Below are positions 11,488-24,244 of a DNA stretch of 64,000 nucleotides, piece by piece (the stretch's first letter is position 1; each line of letters starts with the position of its first letter). The position numbers and the translations under genes were made by a program. Origin of the DNA: Adiantum capillus-veneris (lineage: Eukaryota > Streptophyta > Polypodiopsida > Polypodiales > Pteridaceae); NCBI GenBank assembly GCA_014529385.2, contig CM043942.1, positions 27,953,469-28,017,468 on the forward strand. Direction: 5' to 3'. Below the pieces are notes generated by a model. That model was given only the letters and a program-made list of their open reading frames with translations, was not told the DNA's origin and ran no database searches.

Positions 11488-13198
11488 AAGAGAAAAATTA
11501 ATCAAATGACTCAAAAAACTATAAGATGATTAGTAGATCCTAGAAATATTAAAAATAACCTAAGATAAAAATATATTATATATATAAATAATAAGGAAAT
11601 CACTATGTCGAGAAGTTACTAATTTTGACTATAATTTAAAGAAAAAAAGCTAGCAAGTTAGTTTCTAGAGATTAGTCATGAACCCATATTGCTAAACTGA
11701 AGTATAAGGAGTTACGAGCACAATATTAAACCACAAGAATCTACTATAACCAATTAAACTACCCCAGGGGTCTAGAAATTAAATTAAGTCATGGAAGTAC
11801 ATTATGGAATTTCTATGGTAAAGTCAAGTTTTGATAATTTACCTAATGATTAGACATCCTTTTTATAAGGATATAAGTCATGGCTCTTAACAGTACTGGG
11901 ACAAACTAGCCAACTGAGAAAGATGATAGTAATACAAAGAGAGCCAGGGCCTCACACGATCACGAGGCCGATCCTAGCAGTAGACCTACAGACGAGAGTG
12001 TTCGGTCCCTGGGCTTCAACAGATACCTACCAGTACCACGTGAGTCTTTCTTGTAAATTTAGTTATAAGTATTTTAAATTCCTTTTAAGTGATAACATTG
12101 CATCCATTAAAGAGTGGATAAGGACTTAGGAAAGGATGAAATTGGCCGAAAATTGAAAGGGTATCTTCCAAGAAACAATCATGAAATTGTTTGTAATCTA
12201 GGAAAGAATTGGTTGGGTTAGCTTGTTTGATCTAGAAAAGAAATGGTTGATCATCCTTAAGACAGCCTGTCTCAAGACATCTTTGATTCCTTGAAATATT
12301 TTCACTTCAAGTGATGAGTAATGATGGCTTTTCAGCCACAGATGAGTCGGTTGTATCCATGTACGAGGAGTTTTTACTGTGTACATGTGTATGTTTGTTT
12401 ATATATCTTAGGATACCGTTTTTATTCTAGGGGAACCGCCCGGTTGTATGGGAAATTGGTTTTGGCATATGGGCACCCTGAACTTCGGGTGATGCTTTTC
12501 CACCCCCGAACTTTGGGTCGGACCATGAATAAGCAAGGGTGCCGTTTTTCACCTATGTAAATAGGTGTGCTTGAGACAAGTTGAGTACGGGTCAGGTTTT
12601 CAAGAAATATTCTAAGTGATATACCTTGTCTTTAGTTTAGAGATGCTTTTTTGCTAAAGAATGTTTTTTGATACTGATTTCAATACTTGTTTTAATGAAT
12701 CATTGTGCTGGAAAGTTAAAAAGAACCATTATCATTAAGTGTTGAAAGATTGTAGTACAAATTGAAAACAAAGAGGCATGTGCGAGTGTCGGGTGGTAAG
12801 TGGGGATAGACTAAGGTTGTCGATCATGGACAGGTGGACCTGATTAGTTAGGTAACTATCCATTCTCGCGCACTAAACGCTAAAAGAATTTTTCATTAGA
12901 AGAGGAGTCCATCAGCGGCTATGCCTTGACTCACGTAGAGGGAAAAAAGCGTTGGACAAGGATACCTTAACCCATTTGCAGAAGTTATAGGGCTGAAAAA
13001 GTTTTTGAGCTTTTGGATTTTGTCTTGTTTTCGCTGGCGAGACAGGACTAGGTCTTTTTCTAGGGCTATAGTCTCAAAACATTGCCAATGGCAAAGGTCT
13101 AATTCCTGAACTTTTCTTACTTAAAATTTTTATTAGGCCTACAAACTTATCAAGGAACCCATCCCAACTTTAGAGTTGGCGGGTCGGGGACCTCTCAC
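11488..13198. other. Intergenic, then possible 5' LTR of gypsy-A
   Basis: The first few hundred bases continue the AT-rich target of copia-1. From about 11.9 kb the composition changes. It includes small hairpins around 12470-12525 (CCTGAACTTCGGGTG and CCCGAACTTTGGGTC) and no supported gene. Because a primer-binding site follows at 13199, some of this is probably an LTR, but no second copy was found to fix its start. Confidence 0.35.
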
Positions 13199-13212
13199 TT
13201 GGTATTAGAGCA
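13199..13212 (+). promoter_or_regulatory. gypsy-A primer-binding site
   Basis: TTGGTATTAGAGCA fits the initiator-methionine tRNA primer site (TGGTATCAGAGC) with one mismatch. It marks the inner edge of an LTR and the start of the gypsy-A internal region. Confidence 0.6.
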
Positions 13213-13274
13213 TGTGTTAAATAAGATATTGAGCCTAGGAAAAGTTTAAGGTATTAGGTTGAATTAAGTGGTTT

Positions 13275-13682
13275 TTGACAAATTCAATAAAGATGTGTAT
13301 AACTGAAAAGAGGGAGAGAAGGAAAAAGAGAGAATTGTCCCCATCTTTGCAGGAAGATTTCCATCAGGCCTTCCATAAATTTATGGTTTTCAGTGTCATG
13401 TTTGTGCGAGCATGCACATCCCGACGTTACATAGTTCAAAAAAGTGTGATGAAGTTATCGGATAGAATGTTTAATTTCCCACTTACTTGGGGGATTAGTT
13501 GGCCCAGGTCTCATGGAATCTTCCTCATTGATGCGGGTGAATTAGAAGGCTTTGCACTAAATATGATGAGACTTAAATGGGCTAAAGAACTTCAAGTGAT
13601 TGAAGTGTACTTTTTTATTGGGACAGAGAATCCAAATGAAAGCCTTGCTGTTGATGGAATACTAGTATCTCAAAATCAGTGA
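13275..13682 (+). pseudogene. Unrecognised 135-residue ORF in gypsy-A 5' region
   Basis: The reading starts with a basic stretch (EKRERRKKRE) and contains FPLTWGISWPRSHGIFLIDA. I do not recognise the family. It lies between the primer site and the gag-like region, so it may be leader or a decayed 5' gag portion. Confidence 0.25.
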
Positions 13683-14119
13683 ATATTTGATCAGGTGTCT
13701 ACAGTAGTCTATCCAGGTAGGATTAGGCTTATGGGTGTAGGCCCTAGTTTTAGATGGCCAAAAGATGTTGTATTTTTGGATCCCATGTCTGACACACCAA
13801 TGGTTCATAAGATTCTAGTATAGGACTGTGGTTACCCTTGTATATATTATAATCTTTATGGTTTGTAACAGTTCTTGTACATACTATGGTTTTTTGGGAT
13901 ATTGTATGACATGCATATTTTGAATCAAGAATAGTGTGTTTACTGTTTCACCATTGCAATTCAAATTAAACGCAAAGTGCTTTTTTGAGTAAGTAATAAG
14001 TTGAAAGTATAAACAAAGTAGAGATGCATTTAATAACACTAAAGTCCATTAATCACCGGGTAACACTTGCGTAAATAGTCTTTACACAGTTATGCAAGAG
14101 AAAAAAATATTAATATAGC

Positions 14120-15345
14120 AAGTCCAGCTCCCTACCTTCAAGGGAGAAGGACCCAATTTGGAGTGTGATGCCGAAGCATGGCTAGATTCTATAGACGACT
14201 ATTTCCTAGCTGCAAGAACTGCTCAACAAAATCAAGCAATGTTAGGTATGTTCCGCCTCAGTGGAGATGCCAAACTTTGGTGGAAACAACACTGCAGAGA
14301 CAATCCCATCGGTAGCCCATCTTGGGAAAAGATGAAGCACGCGGTCAAAGAATGCTACCTTCCTCCTGCGCACCATGCCATTAAGATGAATGAGTTCTTT
14401 GACTAACGCCAATCAGGACGCTCATTGGAGGAGTATTACACAAAATTTGTGTCCTTACGACGCTATGCTCCTCAAATGACAATGGAGCAGCAAATTACTC
14501 ATTTTTGTCAAGGCCTCAACAAACCCTTGAATACATGCCTTGAAGCCATGAGGCCTACCTCAATTTAGGATGCACTCCTCAGGGCCAAGCCTCTTGCAGT
14601 AGAAGGAACCAACCCTACTAGGAATTATAATAACTTTAACTGTAATAGGGGAAGAGCTAGGGAAAGTTTCAACCAAGGAAATCAACGACGTACAGTGGGG
14701 AAGCTGCAACAACCTTGGACCAACCTTTCCCTGATATTAGGTGTTATGGATGCAACCAGATGGGGCACTATAAAAAGTAGATGTCCACAAGAAGTAAAAC
14801 CTAGAGCTACGGCCAGGCCTAATCACCAACCTCAAGTAAATCAAGGAAATATACAAAGAGGAGGTAGAAGTGGTGAACGTGGTAAGAGGAGGAGGAGCCC
14901 AGGCATATGCAGCAATAGGAAAACCTACCCTAATGAATGAGGAGGACGAAAGAGCAGCATTGTTGTCGCAATTGACAATCTTGGAGCTCCTCAACAATAT
15001 GCGGTCATTCAAAATACTGCAAGCCAACAAGGTGAAAAGTTTGAACGACTTATGCATTGTGGTAGTACCCATTGTTTTCTTTCTCCAAAATGTTTAAGAA
15101 AGCTTAAGTTGAATCAATATACCGTCAAAAAACTAGTAGTAGAACTAGCAAAGAGAAAAGAAGTCCTTTCTCAATATTCACTCGAGAAAGTAGAATTTGA
15201 ATTAGGAGGGATTCCTGCCTCATTCTAATTTTGCACCCTACCTGTAGGAATTTATGACAATATCCTGGGAATGGAATGGTTATCCAAAGCTCATATCCAT
15301 TGTGCAGAGGGTAGTTTATCCTTTAAAAATTAATTATGGGAGTAA
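14120..15345 (+). pseudogene. gypsy-A gag and protease relic
   Basis: The gag capsid region reads ECDAEAWLDSIDDYFLAART, then GDAKLWWKQHCRD, with a stop at 14403-14405, and continues as GRSLEEYYTKFVSLRRYAPQ. A zinc knuckle of the form CYGCNQMGHYK...RCPQ lies near 14745-14790 but is broken by a frame change. At about 15050-15330 a retropepsin-like stretch has MHCGSTHCFLSPKCLRKL and later YDNILGMEWLSKAHI, matching gypsy proteases. Several stops and frameshifts show a dead copy. Confidence 0.75.
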
Positions 15346-15372
15346 TTATTAGTAAAATGATGTAATGGAAAA

Positions 15373-15922
15373 GTGAGAGCTCATTTAGTTAAAGCCAGTA
15401 GACTTATGAAGGGTTTACAAAAAGGGAAACAAATATATATGGTCAAACTAAACAAGGTTGAAGATTCAGAGGCCAACCAACTTCTAGGGTGGCTTAAGGA
15501 ATTTTCAAATGAGGATCTCTCAAATTTACCTCCTCCAAGGGATATAGATCACGAGATAAGAGACCTTTTCGAGTAGTGAACCTGTTTCCAAGAGACCCTA
15601 CAAAATGTCTCTACCTGAAACCATAAAACTCAAGGAACACCTTCAGCAGCTTATTGAGCAGGGCTTCATCCAACCAAGTATTTCACCATGGGGAGCACCT
15701 ATCTCTCGCATCGATGAACTATTGGATAGATTACACGGGGCTAAAATGTTTACAAATATTGATATCATATCAAGATACCATCAAATCCGGATCAAGGAAG
15801 CAGACATTTACAAGACTGCATTCAACACTCGATGTGAACACTATGAGCTCATAGTCATGCCCTTTGGCCTTACCAATGCTTTTTTTGTACTAGTATTCTT
15901 GGATGCTATATTGGTCTATTCT
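15373..15922 (+). pseudogene. gypsy-A reverse transcriptase, N-terminal part
   Basis: The reading includes [29 protein letters not shown] and SPWGAPI. It then jumps directly to [20 protein letters not shown], so a short RT segment is deleted there. It continues with [18 protein letters not shown] and MPFGLTNA, and reaches LDAILVYS after another small deletion that removes the usual FVVYIDD context. At 15922 it is cut by the foldback element and resumes at 19291 with KDAKEHEEHV. Confidence 0.8.
15914..15922. repeat. 9-bp target-site duplication, left copy
   Basis: GTCTATTCT here is repeated at 19282-19290 on the other side of the inserted element. Joining the two flanks restores a continuous RT reading (ILVYS then KDAKEH). 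Confidence 0.85.
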
Positions 15923-16235
15923 GAGTTAGGTCTTCGAGCGAGCTCAACAGAGCGAGCTTTGGAGCGAGATTTTTTTTTTTGGAGTGCCGCCCTCTCTACC
16001 TCCCCTTCCTCCTCTTGTCGCCCATGTGCTTCCTCCTCTTCCCTTCCTCCTCCTCCTCAACCTCCTCCTCCAAAATCTTTCCTCTCCTCCACCTCCTCTC
16101 TCCATCTACTCCTCTAACCACCTTCCCTTCCTCCAACTCCTCCTCTAGAAACCACCATCCCTTCCCTAAAGTCCTCCTATCTCCTACTCCCTTCTTCCTC
16201 TCTCTTTTCTTAGTCGATCTATAACCCCTCTCCTT

Positions 16236-16785
<550 letters not shown>

Positions 16786-17110
16786 GAGATAGAGAGAGAG
16801 GGTGCAGAGAGCTATTTTTTTTATTAAAAAAAGCACTAGCAGTATCTCTAGTGCCTTCGTTTTTTTGTAAAAGAGGGAGAGAGGGGGAGAGAAAGAGAGA
16901 GTGATAGCAGGAGGGGAAGAGAGAGGGGGGGCATTGGGAGGGAGAGAGAGATCAAGAGAAGAGGGGTGGCAGGTGGAGAGAGAGTAGGAGACTGGGAGGG
17001 AGAAAGAAAGCGAGCGCGGGGGGGGAGGGGTTGTACAGGGTGAGCCCGTCTTTCTTTTAAAAAAAAAACAATACACTTCACCTCTCTCCCTCAGAATTTT
17101 GTCGCCCCTC

Positions 17111-17142
<32 letters not shown>

Positions 17143-17359
17143 CCCTTATCGATCGATCTCTCTCCCATTGCATCTTCCTTTTTTTTTCTCTGCCTCCTGT
17201 CACATTGTCGCTTTTTGAGTCCCTCCAATCCTAATGACAAATGAAATGAAATGCTATGTTAACTATCATCAAAAGGCCAAAATGACCCATGCGACCAAAA
17301 TGATACATTCTTGGTGGATCTAATACAATGTCTGGGTATAAAATAAAATGAGAAAGAAG

Positions 17360-17400
<41 letters not shown>

Positions 17401-17471
17401 GGGGAGAGGGGTCCGCAAGGGAAGGGAAGGTTTGGGCACACGGGGGGGGGGGGGGTTGTGAGAGGGGAGAA

Positions 17472-17647
17472 TGGAGTGTAGTTTTTTTTTTTTTTTTTTA
17501 AGGGAAAGAAAGGGAGAGAGAGGAATGCTTAGGCCCCCCCAAAAAAAAAAAAAAAAACCATGCAAAGCAATAGCGAGGTTTTTTTGGGGGGCCTAAGAAT
17601 TCCTCTCTCTCCCTTTCTTTCCCTTTTAAAAAAAAAGCTACACTCCA
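17472..17647. repeat. Perfect long hairpin inside the foldback element
   Basis: The arm TGGAGTGTAG(T)n...AAGGGAAAGAAAGGGAGAGA...GGCCCCCC is mirrored by GGGGGGCC...TCTCTCCCTTTCTTTCCCTT...CTACACTCCA. The arms are about 70-75 bp and the loop about 25-30 bp. The arms agree almost perfectly apart from homopolymer length. Confidence 0.85.
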
Positions 17648-17685
17648 CTCCCCCCCTTTCACAGTCTCTCCCCTCCCCCCCCCCC

Positions 17686-17748
<63 letters not shown>

Positions 17749-18076
17749 ACTGCAAGCTCGCAAGCTCGAGAGTCTGAGTACCACACACTTCTAGAGTGCT
17801 CAGCTTTTGGTCACATGTAAATTTACTTCCTTCACATTTTCAGTCATGCCTAAACCTACACACTTTCCTCTCCCAGCCATAGTGTCGGCTCTCCATTGCG
17901 ACTCTCATCACCACAATTTTGGACCATCAAGAATCACTCATCAGCGACACAAATACTACATCACATGTAACTTTGGTCCCATATGTCATATCCCATATGT
18001 CCCATGTAACTTTGGTCCCATATGTCATACGATAAACAAATCTATCTATCTACCTCTCCCTCCCCCGCTAACCCCT

Positions 18077-18096
18077 CCCTTCCCCCCCCCCCCCCC

Positions 18097-18148
<52 letters not shown>

Positions 18149-18401
18149 CCTTTGTACCCATGCATTGTATTATATCCACCAAGACTGTATCAGTTTGGTC
18201 TCATATGTCATTTTTACCTTATGAAAATCCTTAATACAGCATTTCATTCCATTTCGTTTCATTTCTCTCTAGGGTTAGAGGGACTCAAGGGGGGGGGTGT
18301 GGTGGGAGTAAAGAGAGAGAAAAGGAATAGGGGGTGGGGAGAGAGGTGGCAAGTGGAAAGGGGCAGAGAGAGAGGGATAGGGAGAGCAAGATAGGAGGAC
18401 A

Positions 18402-18498
<97 letters not shown>

Positions 18499-18575
18499 GG
18501 GGGGGGATCGGAGCTAGGGAAGAGGGCAGACGTAGAGCAAGAGGTGGGGGCCAGAGAGAGGAAAGAGGTGGGCTG

Positions 18576-18638
<63 letters not shown>

Positions 18639-18815
18639 GGAGCTCACTCCAAGAAGGGAGGGAAGGCAAGGGGGAGAGAGGGGAAGAGGGAGGGGGAGAG
18701 AGAGAGAGAGAGAGAGAGAAGGGGGGGGTGGGGGGGGGGGGGGGGGGGAGAGGGAGACAACAAGAGAGAGGGGTGGCGGGCAAGAGAGAGACACATGCAC
18801 AGAGGGAAGACAGCA

Positions 18816-18880
<65 letters not shown>

Positions 18881-18981
18881 AGAGAGAGAGAGAGAGAGAG
18901 AGAAGGGGGGGGGGTAGGGGGGGGGAGGGGGAGACAGGGGTGGCGGGCAAGAGAGAGACACATGCACAGAGGGAAGACAAC

Positions 18982-19050
<69 letters not shown>
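18077..19050. repeat. Poly-C, AT and GA microsatellite block
   Basis: It contains a poly-C run near 18077-18106, (CT)n near 18107-18142, (AT)n about 18402-18466, and several (GA)n and poly-G runs. Two copies of a segment with GACACATGCACAGAGGGAAG lie at about 18788 and 18958, each set between GA runs. Confidence 0.8.
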
Positions 19051-19051
<1 letters not shown>

Positions 19052-19281
19052 GTCCTTGGCTACTCCACTGGAGAGAGGGGCAGCAATTGGCGGTGGTGGT
19101 AGAAGTAGGGGCGGCACATGGTGGTAGTAAGTTAGCACCACTAACCACCAATTGTGGGCTAGGGTGGTGGGTGGTGATGGTTGCTAAGGGACAGCGATGG
19201 GAGGTAGTGGTGGTGGGATGAAAAAAAAAAAAAAGCTCGCTCCAAAGCTCGCTTCGCTGAGCTCGCTCCTTAACCGTCCCC

Positions 19282-19290
19282 GTCTATTCT
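19282..19290. repeat. 9-bp target-site duplication, right copy
   Basis: GTCTATTCT, identical to 15914-15922. Confidence 0.85.
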
Positions 19291-21070
19291 AAAGATGCAA
19301 AGGAGCATGAGGAACATGTATGCAAAGTATTGAGTCTCCTTTGAAACCATCAGTTATATGCCAAGATGAGCAAATGTGTTTTCTGTACCCTCGAAGTCAG
19401 CTATCTTGGATTTATCATACCTTCTAAAGGGATTTTAGTGGATCTTGCAAAGGTTAAGGACATATAATAGAATGGCCACAATCCAAAACTATCAGCGAAA
19501 TTTGAGGCTTCCTAGGTATTATAGGATGGTACATAATATTCATCAAGGATTATGCGCTCATTGTTGCACCCTTGACTCAAGAAATCATCCAAGCTTACAT
19601 GGTAAAAAGAACAAGAAGATTGTTTCCAACAACTAAAACAATACTTCACCTTTTCTCCTGTACTCAAGCTACCTGATTTCACTCAAGATCTTGAGGTAGT
19701 GATGGATTCAAGTGGACTTGCCATAGGAGGAGTCTTAACTCAAAGAGGACCAATCACCTTTGCTTCCTGAAAGTTAAGGATTCATGAGCTAAATTAGCCA
19801 ACTCGCAATTTGAAACTTTTGGCTATTTTTCATGCTCTCAAGGTGTGGAGACATTATCTTTTGGGACGTCAGCTTCAGTTAATCACCGATCGCCAAAGTC
19901 TAAAATGAATCTTCTCCCAACCAACACTCAACATGAGGCAAGACATTGAATAGATATTTTGTAGGAATATGACTTTCAAATAAAGTATAGACCAAGTAAG
20001 GAAAATGTGGTTGGTGATGCCCTCATCAAAAAGGCCTTCCTCGGGGCCATCTCCATGGCCGACAATTCAATATTAGATAAGGTGAGGGAATGTTTGCAGG
20101 AAGATAAAGCTTATCTTCTGACTTTACAAATCCTCGGCCAAGAGGACGGAATGACAAAGGAAAGAGCATCACTTAAGGACCATTCTACAGAGGATGGACT
20201 GCTTTACTACAAGCAACGGCTTTACATTCCCAAGGATGCTGCCTAAAGCAGTTAATTCTTTGTGAAGGACATGAGACACTTTGTATAAGAGGTGTATATC
20301 ACATGCATTAAAGGATTATTTTTAAACTCCTTATTTATGAATTTTTGACAAATAAAATACACCCTTTTTTATTCAATTTGTAAATTTTTTCCAATTTTAT
20401 TTTACAGTGCCCTTCTATATGTGAAAATGTGAGAAAATATAAAATTTAATAACCCCATTTGCTGCACTTACATGATACTCACATAATTATTAAGTGACCC
20501 CCCAACCCCCGAGGAAAACTGCAACCCTTAGACATACCTCAAAAGAAGTGGGAGTTCATTATCATGGATTCTGTCATCACTAGTCTCCCCACGATTCAGG
20601 GAGTTTATGACTCCCTGATTGTAATTCTGGATATGCTCACCAAATAATCTCACCCAATACCAATAAATACCACTTAAATAACATCAGATATAATCTCTTT
20701 GTTAAAGGATCTTTAGACTTCATGGCCTTCCAAAAAGAATTATTAGTGACAAGGATGCCAAGTTTACTTGCAAGCTTTGGAGGGCTCTATTCGAAGGTTT
20801 AGGAACAAAACTATGTTTTAGTTCAACATATCATCCTTAAACTGATGGATAGACAGAATAGTAAAGTCAATTAATCTAAGATATCCTCCAAAACTATGTT
20901 TTAGTTCAACATATCATCCTCAAACCGATGGATAGACAGAACAATTAAGTCAATTAATCTAAGATATCCTCCAAGCTTAATGCAGTATAGAACCATAAGT
21001 GGATTCAATTTCTTCCCTTGGTGGAGTTTTCTTATAACTCATCCTTCCATAGAAGCATTGTGTTAAAACT
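19291..21070 (+). pseudogene. gypsy-A RT tail, RNase H and integrase relic
   Basis: After the foldback element the frame-hopping reading gives KDAKEHEEHVCKVLSLL, then YLGFIIPSKGI (RT tail). RNase H follows with LPDFTQDLEVVMDSSGLAIG and LITDRQSLK. A short H2C2-like stretch has DGLLYYKQRLYIPKDA (about 20200), and integrase has [20 protein letters not shown], the second catalytic Asp region, then STYHP.TDG. Stops are frequent. Similarity ends near 21070, within the integrase C-terminal part (LPLVEFSYNSSFHRSI), so the 3' end and 3' LTR are missing. Confidence 0.8.
20806..20971 (+). repeat. 83-bp tandem duplication in gypsy-A integrase
   Basis: The segment starting CAAAACTATGTTTTAGTTCA at 20806 is repeated at once at 20889 with a few differences. 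It duplicates the STYHP.TDG part of integrase and is a secondary lesion. Confidence 0.9.
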
Positions 21071-21989
21071 AGGATTGCAAGAAAACACATGCAACTTGGA
21101 GAAGACGAAGGAAGCTTAAGGCACACAACAGAGAGAGAGTGTAATAGAAAGATAGATATCCCTAGATTGATGGGGGTTGGAGAGGGGGAATGGGGGAACA
21201 CACCCGACACATAAACAGATTGCCTCTCTATAGCCCAGGGCATACACAGCACCCCAATCCACTAAATTCACCTTCAAAACTCTCAACACACACTAGCAAG
21301 CCACCACTTGCATGCACACCAATGCATAAGCACGCTCACTCACATCTACATGGGCATCGCACACAAGCAAAAGAAGTTGAGGGGGGGGGGGGGGGGGGCT
21401 AGAGAAACACCATAGACGCTTCACCATGTTCATAAACACCATATACAACTTGAAAACAACAAACAATGCACCCACATGGTTGTCGGGCAAGAAAAACACA
21501 CACTCAGGGCTTTGCATGCACACACCTTTGCACAAAAAGCCCACTCAAGAACTTACACACACTCTTTATGGCTCTCTGCGGGCTCCCAAAAGACCTCTCG
21601 GGCAAAAGCCTCTAGGCAAAAAGCCTACACGGAAAAAAGTATTAAAAATAGGGGATCCTCTTTCAATTTGGGCATCTCGCCTCTGATTCGGGTCCACTTT
21701 GCACCTTGATTTGGTAACTTTGAAGGGGGGGAACCGCCTTGTTTTCATCTACTCTACTCTTGAGTTGAGAGGGGGGTGCACTAGCAACGTCGCTAGTGCC
21801 CCTATGCACTTTTTCAATTTTTTATTTTTGGTCTCATTTTCTCCCTCTCGTACTTCATCCTTGGAACTCCATTGTCCACCTTTGATTGGCCTTGGAGCTA
21901 GTCTTTCACCTCTCTTGACTGCCTTGATTTGGCCCCCTTTGTCTGGCCACTTTGAAGCTCCTTTGGCTTGCCTGGAATTTTTTTTTTCT
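21071..21989. other. No gene recognised
   Basis: Mixed sequence with a poly-G run near 21380-21398 and short readings such as 21426-21686 (86 residues, rich in Lys, Thr and Pro) that match nothing I know. TTTTTATTTTTGGTCTCATT-like text precedes the inverted-repeat arm. Confidence 0.4.
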
Positions 21990-23209
21990 CATATGCATTT
22001 GTAGGCACACAAATGCTTGGTGACAGAATATTAAACAATTTGTCAGCAGCAGTAGCAGTAAACATTAAACTGTAATATAATCAAATGCATAAGCAATTGT
22101 AAAGGTAAAAAACTAAACAAGTCTAGGGTCACTAATTAATGATCGAAAGGCACTAGAGGTCCACTATTAATACCATGGGTAAGCTTCTCAATTCACTCTG
22201 GTCAATTAAGTTGTTTAATCGCAAGAGCCAAGTATTTCATGTCCAAGGGATGACTAGAGGCTATACCTAGAAGACCTTGTAGTTAAGCTACGACAAAATA
22301 AATTGCTCATGAAATCATCGCCTGATTTATTCTCTTTTCTTTGATCCCCCAAATCTTTTTCATATATTCAATTTTGATGTGTGTGCTTATTTTGTATGCC
22401 TTGGGCTTTTTTCTTTTCAAGGAAAAGCGCCCACACTGGGAACCTCTAGCCATAGGCAATACATGTGAGTGACGTACCAAATCAAGCTCGGATTTCTCTT
22501 CCAACTTAAGATTTTACATTGGGACACTTTTGATTTTATTTATTTTTTTTCATTTTCAATATTTCAATTTTGTAACTTTGGGGGGTCATATGACACTGTT
22601 ACCCTCCCCAGGCTCATCACACTAGTAAACTCCCTTTATAATACTTAAGTTAAAGGTCAATAGGGACTAAGCCTACTAGAAATCCCTAGTACATTGCACG
22701 CAATGCTGCCTAAATCGGATTAAGAACTTAAAGTAACCATTGATTATTAGGAACGCATTCCCCATGGTATTAAGAGAAGATCTCTAACGCCTAACTTGGT
22801 CAAACTAGCTTAGTCAAACTGCTTGATTCTTAAACCTAGACAAGGGATTATCACAAAAAATTATATTGAATTTAATGTTTAATCTAAGAAAATGTGATGA
22901 ATATTGTGCTACCAATCGCATTTAAAGCAAAAAAACATAGATGTAAGAAAAAAAGACAAGGGGAAATGCTAATGGAAAAGAAACACATGTTCGTGTTGAT
23001 GACCGTGCTTGATTCGAAGAGTGAATAAGAGAAAGATTCCATGAAGTTTAAAATCCTAACAATGGCAACGTGTTCCTATACACATTGGAAAACACAAGGA
23101 ACACCTCTAGGAGGCACATCAGTGGGAAGAGGCACCAACCTTTATTGAACACAATCAAGCAACATGAGGAACCCTAACCTAATTATTTGATCCCCCTAGA
23201 GAGTCAAGG
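21990..23209 (-). repeat. Left arm of a 1.2-kb inverted repeat
   Basis: The complement of this segment matches 28191-29403 almost throughout, with many substitutions and small indels (by eye roughly 85-90 percent). For example CCTTGACTCTCTAGGGGGAT and GTGTTCAATAAAGGTTGGTG occur in both, in opposite orientation. There is no coding pattern in either arm. Confidence 0.88.
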
Positions 23210-23299
23210 TCTTCAGGTGGATTAAAAAAGTGAGCAAGTCTTCCCCTCTTCATATGAATCGTATTTAGTTTCAAATATTCATTTAGTGGGTTCTGAACC

Positions 23300-23972
23300 A
23301 GTGTTATATCTTAATTGGTAATAATATTAGCTTTCATCAAACATGCGGCATTCCTATGGGATTCTCTTATTCTCCAGCTATGCGTAACCTTTATTTACTA
23401 TATTTTGAATATAAATGGATTATTAGCCAAACTTCCCAAGCAAAAGGTATATCTCTGCTTATACAATGTAATCACACCTTTAAATTTGTGGATGACATAT
23501 TAAGTATCAATAACCTTAACTTTGCCCAGCAGGTGTTGGATATCTATCCTCCTTGTCTAGCGATTGATCCCACGTTTTTAGAACAAGAAACTCTCATACC
23601 TTCACTAAACGCCCTAACTATTTGTCGATTGAACTAAATATTGATACTTCTTTTGAGGGTAACTTCTCTACCAGGTTTTTCTGCAAACTGGACCACCTTA
23701 AGCTTACTACTGTTGAGTTTGTTATGAAAAAGAGCAATAGACCTTTCAAAATTGTTCTACATACTTGTTTGAGTATTCTACATTTAATTATTTATTCCTC
23801 TTCTAATGTATTTTCATCCATAGAAGAAACTGGGTTTCTTATTAGGAAGTTTCAAGCTAATGGTTTCCATAGAAGAATTTTGATGTCTATCATAACAACT
23901 GCCCTGGGTAAAAAAGAATGGCCTGGTGCAAGGTTTGATGTTGCATTACTTATTCTTCTAATGAGGAAGTAG
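23300..23972 (+). pseudogene. Penelope-like element reverse-transcriptase fragment
   Basis: From about 23310 the reading gives NNISFHQTCGIPMGFSYSPA, a RNLYLLYFEYKWI block, FKFVDDILSINNLNFAQQVL and DIYPPCLAI. These match the Penelope-type RT pattern (GIPMG..CAPLLA..FLY, then F.YIDD.L..NN..F, then IYPPEL). After a one-frame slip near 23620 it continues YLSIELNIDTSFEGNFSTRF and later RKFQANGFHRRILMS, matching the RT C-terminal part. The catalytic YIDD reads FVDD. No GIY-YIG endonuclease is visible downstream. A degraded fragment, but distinct from copia, gypsy and LINE RTs. Confidence 0.7.
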
Positions 23973-24244
23973 GCCCATATCTAATGGGCTTACTATACTC
24001 ATAGTTATGGTGCCAGGGTAAGGGAGGGCGTGCCCACGTGCACACACACACACACATGCTGCTGTTAAAACAGGATTAAACTCCTTCTGGATATAGGAGT
24101 GGCTTGTTGCCACAGCCTCGGTGAAATTAAGTGGGGAGTAACCTCAATATCTTTTATTGACCTAGGAAATCTCTTGTAAAAAAAGGGGTTTGTATTGATA
24201 ATTTTGTGTGGGTTGTGATTAGGTCGTAGCAACGCATCCCAACA

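Noticed and set aside
12470-12525. Hairpins CCTGAACTTCGGGTG and CCCGAACTTTGGGTC as transcription terminators
   Set aside because: Rho-independent terminators are not expected in plant nuclear DNA. The hairpins are short and lie in a probable LTR region.
21426-21709. Overlapping 77-86 residue Lys/Thr-rich ORFs as small genes
   Set aside because: Two frames are open at once, no recognised motif is present, and they sit between two mobile-element remnants.
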